Source: Combretum micranthum (taxonomy: Eukaryota; Streptophyta; Magnoliopsida; Myrtales; Combretaceae). Taken from it: DNA of 64,000 nucleotides. The notes beneath the pieces were generated by a model. The model ran no database searches. It saw only the letters and a program-made list of their open reading frames with translations, and was not told the DNA's origin. The first letter of the stretch is position 1; each line of letters opens with the position of its first letter. A program made the position numbers and the translations under genes. Shown here in pieces: positions 58,839 to 64,000 of this stretch. Location: NCBI GenBank assembly GCA_024138025.1, contig JAMXBD010003407.1:1-64000 (forward strand), written 5' to 3'.

Positions 58839-59545
58839 GATTTTTGGAGTGGAAATTAGATGTAATAAAATAAATTGGAAAAGAAAACAAAATTGTATGG
58901 AAGAGAGGAATGGGGCGCCGGTTTTGCATAGATTAGGGGAGGAATTGATTTGTTTTGTTTTGTTTGTTTTGTATAAAAGAAGTAATGTGTAAGGTATGAT
59001 GTGATTAAAGTTGTATAGGGAAGGTAAATTGTAAGGTATATGTATGGTAGAGTGTAAGAATAGAGTGTAAGAAAAAGTAGAGATAGGTTAATAGTAATGA
59101 ATAGTAGAAAAGTACTATGAATAGTTGACTAGACAATTAAAATACCAGTAGTAAAAAAAATACGCGCAAAAAGCCTATATCTGTTATTTTTAGTTGCCGA
59201 AAAATTTTAAAACTGATATTTTTGAAAACCTTATATTTTTACGAATCTATTGGTGTTGTCGGAATATTTTAACTATCCGGTGCTCGGGGCACGGTTTTCG
59301 AAAATTGATCCCGATCGATCCGAAAGACATTAAAAAATTCGAATCTGATATTTTTAGGCTTCCCTATGTTATTACGAACCATTTTCCACAATTATTTCAA
59401 TTTCGTTTTCTAGGGTTTAAGAACACGGGAGTGTCGGATCTAGATCCACTAGACTAATCGTATAACTAGGTTAACTTTAGGGTTTCATTTCAACTTCTGG
59501 TTCTTAGGGTTTGCTAATATTATTGAAAAATCTAGGGGCTTAGGG

Positions 59546-60167
59546 TGGGGGGTGGGGCGCCGGCCACACTCCTTGTGTGTGTGTGTGTGCTTTTAAAAAT
59601 TTGATATTTGTAATTTAGTAAATTAAATGTAATAAATGTGATAATTATTTAAGAGACAAAATTTCTTGGAAAAGAAAATTGAAATGAGTAGTTGTAAGGA
59701 TGTAAGAGTAGGGTATGGGTAGTGTGTAGTGTAGGTTGTACTTGTGAATAGTAGACAAGACATCTACTTTACCGGTTGTATCGAAAACACAGGAAAAGTG
59801 ATAACTGTAATTTTTATAGCTCGAAAAATTACAAAATTGATATTTTGGAATGCTTATAAAATTACGGTTCTAATGAATATTCCGGAACATTTTTCTGAAT
59901 TCATGGTCTGGGGCACGCTTTTCCATAATTGAGCTCGGGAAGGTCCGGAATTGAAAAATTCTCAAATTTAAAACTTTCAAAGGTTTAAAATGTACTTTAG
60001 AACAATAATTCAAATTCATTTACTTTATAATATTTCTTTATTATGAAACCGAAAGAAAGCCGGATTTAGGGTTCTGGGCTTCACTCACTAGACTCAAACT
60101 GGACCGAATTAGGGTTTCGCTTCCAACTCCTGGGGTTTCTTGACTACTGAGAATACCGGGGTTTACA
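59546..60167 (-). mobile_element. 5' LTR of D element, third piece
   Basis: It continues from the GC-rich tract through the TG repeat to the LTR end GGGGTTTACA at 60167, followed by the target duplication TATCA (60168-60172). It matches 41165-41771. Confidence 0.93.
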
Positions 60168-60172
60168 TATCA
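60168..60172. repeat. Target site duplication TATCA of D element, right copy
   Basis: Partner of 38341-38345. Confidence 0.92.
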
Positions 60173-61615
60173 TATATAAAGACATAAAACACGTTTGAAC
60201 ACGTTTAAAAACATATATGTGTATATATATATATATCTCGATTCTTAGAAAATAAAGTTAGGGTTTTGGATTATTACCTCGTTGGAGCTCGTTTGATGTA
60301 ATCCGAAGCTTGTGATTGTGTTTATTAAGTTCCTAAGATGATTATAAGTCAGTTACAATCCTTATATTTGAACGAAAATCCTTTGAATCGTATTAACTTA
60401 CCTTTGAACTTGTTTTCAAGGGTTTTTAGCTTTGTTCTTCTTTTTATCTGAGCTTGGGTGTTATGATCGCTTTGTATTCTGTCTTCAGCTCGTTTGGTGG
60501 TTAGAAAGGGGTAGTTTCTTTCTGGAGAAGTTGAGAATTAATGGAGGTTGTTTGTTCCTTCATTAATGCATTTGTTCATATATAAATAGAAGAAGAAAGA
60601 AGAGGACTTGTGGCTGCTTCTCCTTCGATTTTCTTCCGATTTGATCTCATTTTGGCTGTTATTTTCACTTCATTAAATGCTATATTGAGTTGTCAATTGG
60701 TGATTGGTTCTTGGGTTGCTTTGTTTGACAAATTTGGGTGAATGATTAGGGGATTTCAGCTCCTCTTTCTTCCCACGCAATTTCCACCGAAAACACACAC
60801 ATAATATAATATATTTTTATTTATTTAGTTTAATTTTAGGATCATTTAACAAGTTATACGGGTACAAATTAGCTAATATTTGAAGTTTTTATACAAAAAT
60901 ATATTTATAGAAGTAATACAAAACACTTAGATTTTCAAATAATACAATTTTTAGTTTTATATACGTAGTTAATTACTCGTATAATTTTATCTCCCGCGAT
61001 TAGGATTTCTTAAGCTCGTTAGGTCAATTTTTGTTTCAGGCTCCGATAGCTTAAGAAAACTCAGTTTAGAACAATAGCGTGATCCGATTATTTGTTTGGG
61101 GTTCAGATATTGAGTTATTCGACAGTTTGTATTTTCGTTGTGTATTTAAAATCTTTTCGATTTATCTTTGAGTCATCGTTTTCTGTTTATAAGCGTACAT
61201 AATCGTTTACGTAGTATTGGACTTAATACAAAAACTAAACTATATATATATATATTTAGTTTTGATACTGAACATGAAATCTTATTAATAGCTTTTAATT
61301 TTAACTAGAAATCTTGAATTTAGGGTTTAAGTTTAAATATAAGCTCATTATTACTTGTTATTCCAATCTCGAATCATTATGGAGATAAAAAAACAATCAT
61401 TTAATCTCTATATTTATTTTTTCCTATTTAAATCTATTTGTATATCAAGTTTCGGGTTTTAAAGAAATTCTTTATTCAAATTCTAAATCTTTTATCTAAT
61501 CAAAATCTAGATATTGATCTATTCTTAGACTTTAATTAAAATCTAAATCTATTATCTAGTTCATACAATCTATTGTAAGGTCGTGTACTAATGTGAAAAA
61601 TTCTCGGGGTTTATA
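60168..61615 (-). mobile_element. Solo LTR with nested D element, second piece
   Basis: It continues 36378-38345 after the D element. On the minus strand it has a TATA region (60578-60589), a leader and a GTAAGT donor near 60402. It ends CTCGGGGTTTATA at 61615, before GTAGG. Confidence 0.85.
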
Positions 61616-61654
61616 GTAGGCTGTCATGTTTAAGGTACCCATTGGGGCGTGACA
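61616..61654 (+). mobile_element. Old LTR end, second piece
   Basis: GTAGG, then CTGTCATGTTTAAGGTACCC and GGGGCGTGACA, complete the LTR begun at 36283. Confidence 0.75.
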
Positions 61655-61798
61655 CTATTGGTCATCGATATTAGTTACACACAGTTTACATTAGAATTTG
61701 CATTCTTCTTCACATTCACAGTGTTTCGCATAATGATCATGTTAGCATGTATTTTATGGTTATTTGTTGATTACTAAAAGGTTTTGCATTGCAGGTTA
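61655..61798. other. Short unassigned host spacer
   Basis: A stretch of 144 bp with no recognised feature lies between two LTR termini. Confidence 0.5.
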
Positions 61799-62882
61799 TG
61801 TCAAGTCCCAAAGGGTACCCTAAATATGGCAATCCACCACATACAGTATTAAAACTTAGGAATGACTTCCTGAAGTCGTGCAAAAGTTTTCAACACCATA
61901 TGTAAGGCGCCTATCACAACAATAGGAGACACTAGTGGGATGTATAGTTCGAGATAGTAAATACATCATACAAGAATCTAAATAATCATCCAATTTATCA
62001 TTAAGGGAATATAATCCTTACATCATCTTAGGGGTTTTCCCTTATAATTCTCCAAACAATCATAATATCAACTTAATCTTTCTCACAATGAAATAATGCT
62101 AACACCAAAAGACATTAAAGGATATTTAACCTAAGATCTTCAAAAGATTTCCTGAAGCTTTTCTAAAACATCATCCTACTCGAATATGTGAAGTCCTTAG
62201 GCATAAAAGATATAATCATATTACAACAAAGGTCTATCGGAGTATAAGCATAACTAGCTTAGTGAGAATATTCCTGAATCAACGTACTTGTATAAATAAT
62301 TTCAAACAAGTTATTAAACAAGCATATGAATGCATCAAGCAAGTGATCAAGCAATACATATGATCTATCGGAAATCATATATTTGAATGGATTTACCCCT
62401 CCATTCAGGGTTATGTGTTTCAAGCTCTTTAAAACCCATCTTTAAAATCCAACTAATGTAGTTTATTTTAGGCACTACTCACCCATCTTAAAATAGTTCT
62501 TTCAGGCTCCAAATCGCCTATCTCACAGATTTGTGGCTCCTACAAACCCGGCTATTATACTATTGTCCCATCGAATATAACAGCTCATGCAATGAAACTA
62601 ACTACGTGATACGCATGAATCAATTAATATAACTCATAATATATGATTAGCGTAATTTAAAGGTGATCACAGAATTTGCACACACTCCATCATAACAATA
62701 GTAAAGCATAAGTTAATTAGCAACGATTCATGTATCGGTGTGCAATACATAATTCATTTTTATCTTTTCCTACTTCTAGTGCCTCTAGCTACAAGCACAA
62801 CTAAGTACGTAAAAGGTAGGAAATAAACTCACTTGGCCATGAGGATTTATCTTTCTTACAGATGAGTCGATCGGTAAATCCA

Positions 62883-62927
62883 CTAATCAAAATAATCTTC
62901 TGGGTATGAATACTCCTCCTCAGGATC
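62883..62927 (-). other. Candidate small exon in LTR, DPEEEYSYPEDYFD
   Basis: After TGATTAG|GT the frame reads DPEEEYSYPEDYFD and TAG. It differs from the copy at 34024-34068 by three residues. Confidence 0.55.
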
Positions 62928-63035
62928 ACCTAATCAAGAAGAATACCCATAATGATTATTTCTTATTGATTCTATGGTATTTATCAAAAATTATGTCATA
63001 AGATCATTAAAATTCGTATAGAATGTAATTTCAAC

Positions 63036-63064
63036 TTAAAATGACCATAACTTGGTCATTTTAA
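63036..63064 (-). other. Perfect palindromic block in LTR
   Basis: The 12-nt arms TTAAAATGACCA and TGGTCATTTTAA are fully complementary around a five-base loop. It is the best-formed copy of the block found in all long LTRs here. Confidence 0.62.
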
Positions 63065-64000
63065 CTCGGAATTGCACAAATAATATACCGTTTTCTACCT
63101 ACTCGAAAAGATCTATCCATTTATAAGGTTATTTTTGTTATAAATAGCCATTTAGATTGGAAAATACTATGGTACAAAATAGTTACGAATTTATAGTTCA
63201 CAAAATATGATTTTTCCACTTTACTCAAAAATCTTTAAGAAAAATATATCGATATATAATATATAGTTGAAAAATCCTTTGAACATATATTTATACTCAT
63301 ATTGTATGCATGATTTTTGTAGTGTTATCTCAATATTGATACTTCATAAACAATTTGTCTTTAAGGGTTTTATAAGATAAAACTTTTGAAAATTTCTCCT
63401 TTTTGAATTATTAAAAGGAAAACTAAAATATATGTGAATTGTTATGAGTAAGTGTTTTTTCTATTATAATTCTATTTCCTATCTTTTCAAAAGTAAATTA
63501 ATTTTTCAAAAATTTGATCCTTTAAGTTATCTACTAACTTTTATTTCTAGTGATGAAAATAAGCTTTTCAAAATATCTTTTAAGTTTTTGATGTGGTCAA
63601 ATATTTGAAATTGTGTTAAATGTATGTTTCCCTCTTATTTTTAGATCCTTTTTCTTCTTAAGGAAAATAAGTGTACCTTTAAAACTTTACTTTTCTTAGA
63701 AAATTTATTTTTCTAAGTTGGTTTCCAAAATAGTGAGTTGATTTTATCTTGGTTTGAAAAACTTGTTTTATTCTTAATATTTGTTAAATGGTAGAATAAT
63801 TCCCTTAGACAAGTTTATAAGAAAAGCTTTCTTAATAAAGAATTGTTAATATTAGAAATTAGCAAAATTTTCATTTTAATTTTGAAAAGAGAATAACAAT
63901 ATAAAAAAAAATTAAGTTTTGAAAGGCTTTCCTAGTATGTGATTTTCAAAGTCTATAACGAACCTATTAAAAGATATAGTTGAGTTAAAGTCTTTAGTTC

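Larger units (their letters stand above)
56047..59545 (-). mobile_element. Group-C solo LTR inside D 5' LTR (about 3.5 kb)
   Basis: It starts TGTCATCATGCTCC and ends near GGGGCTTAGGG; both ends are slightly degraded and lie in a G-rich tract, so the TGGGG duplication (56042-56046 and 59546-59550) is probable but ambiguous. Sequence matches the solo LTR at 17074-20717. Minus-strand landmarks are peptide exon 57158-57205, block 57317-57345 and TATAAATA at 58831-58838. Confidence 0.88.
61799..64000 (-). mobile_element. LTR of long-LTR group, runs off the window
   Basis: It starts TGTCAAGTCCC, then GGGTACCCTAAATATGG. It has the peptide exon (62883-62927), block (63036-63064) and AT-rich intron on the minus strand. 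The other end is outside the window. Confidence 0.75.

Overview
The window is plant nuclear DNA, most likely from a eudicot (inferred from base composition, plant-type primer sites and element types; no species can be named). It holds no convincing host gene. Almost everything I can read is nested Ty3/gypsy LTR retrotransposon DNA, mostly chromovirus-like (integrase followed by a C-terminal chromodomain-like tail, initiator-Met tRNA primer sites). I use letters for LTR groups: A (about 4.8 kb LTR), B (about 2.2 kb LTR), C (about 3.5 kb LTR), D (about 3.4 kb LTR), plus older relatives.

Layout. 1-5690: a decayed group-B LTR on the minus strand, split by a group-A solo LTR (411-5195, target duplication GGCGA). 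5740-9206: remains of plus-strand LTRs and an unassigned stretch. 9207-9470: the end of a minus-strand LTR. 9470-13703: an unassigned, probably Athila/Tat-like minus-strand segment with one intact 236-codon ORF. 13770-16828: an LTR fragment and another repeat with short tandem repeats. 16829-22698: a decayed gypsy pol (plus strand) split by a group-C solo LTR (17074-20717, duplication GTTAA). 22700-35145: the LTR that follows this pol, split by a structurally complete but coding-dead group-B element (22975-32181). 36378-61615: a solo LTR (duplication GTAGG) inserted near the end of an older LTR and itself carrying a complete group-D element (38346-60167, duplication TATCA, coding on the minus strand). 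The 5' LTR of the D element carries a group-A solo LTR (50033-54800, duplication GCTAT) and a group-C solo LTR (about 56047-59545). From 61799 another minus-strand LTR runs out of the window.

Coding content: element B (25371-29914) and element D (41829-48310) have gag, protease, reverse transcriptase, RNase H, integrase and a chromodomain-like end, all interrupted by stops or frameshifts. Element D has in addition an unusual ORF between the primer binding site and gag.

Most interesting: the long LTRs of otherwise divergent groups share one architecture. It runs TATA box, ATG-poor first exon with a 5' splice site, a roughly 1.5 kb AT-rich intron, a conserved palindromic block, then a short exon (68-97 nt where measured) that encodes a conserved acidic peptide end of 14-15 residues finishing in (E/P/A)DY(F/Y)(D/Y), sometimes plus Ser, with a stop codon at the same place. 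After it come a GTGAGT donor, a second intron and acceptor, and a stem-loop just before the LTR terminus. I found ten clear copies of the peptide-coding exon, plus a related acidic exon in both LTRs of element B. I know of no described function for it. All relationships are read by eye; none has been tested by a database search.
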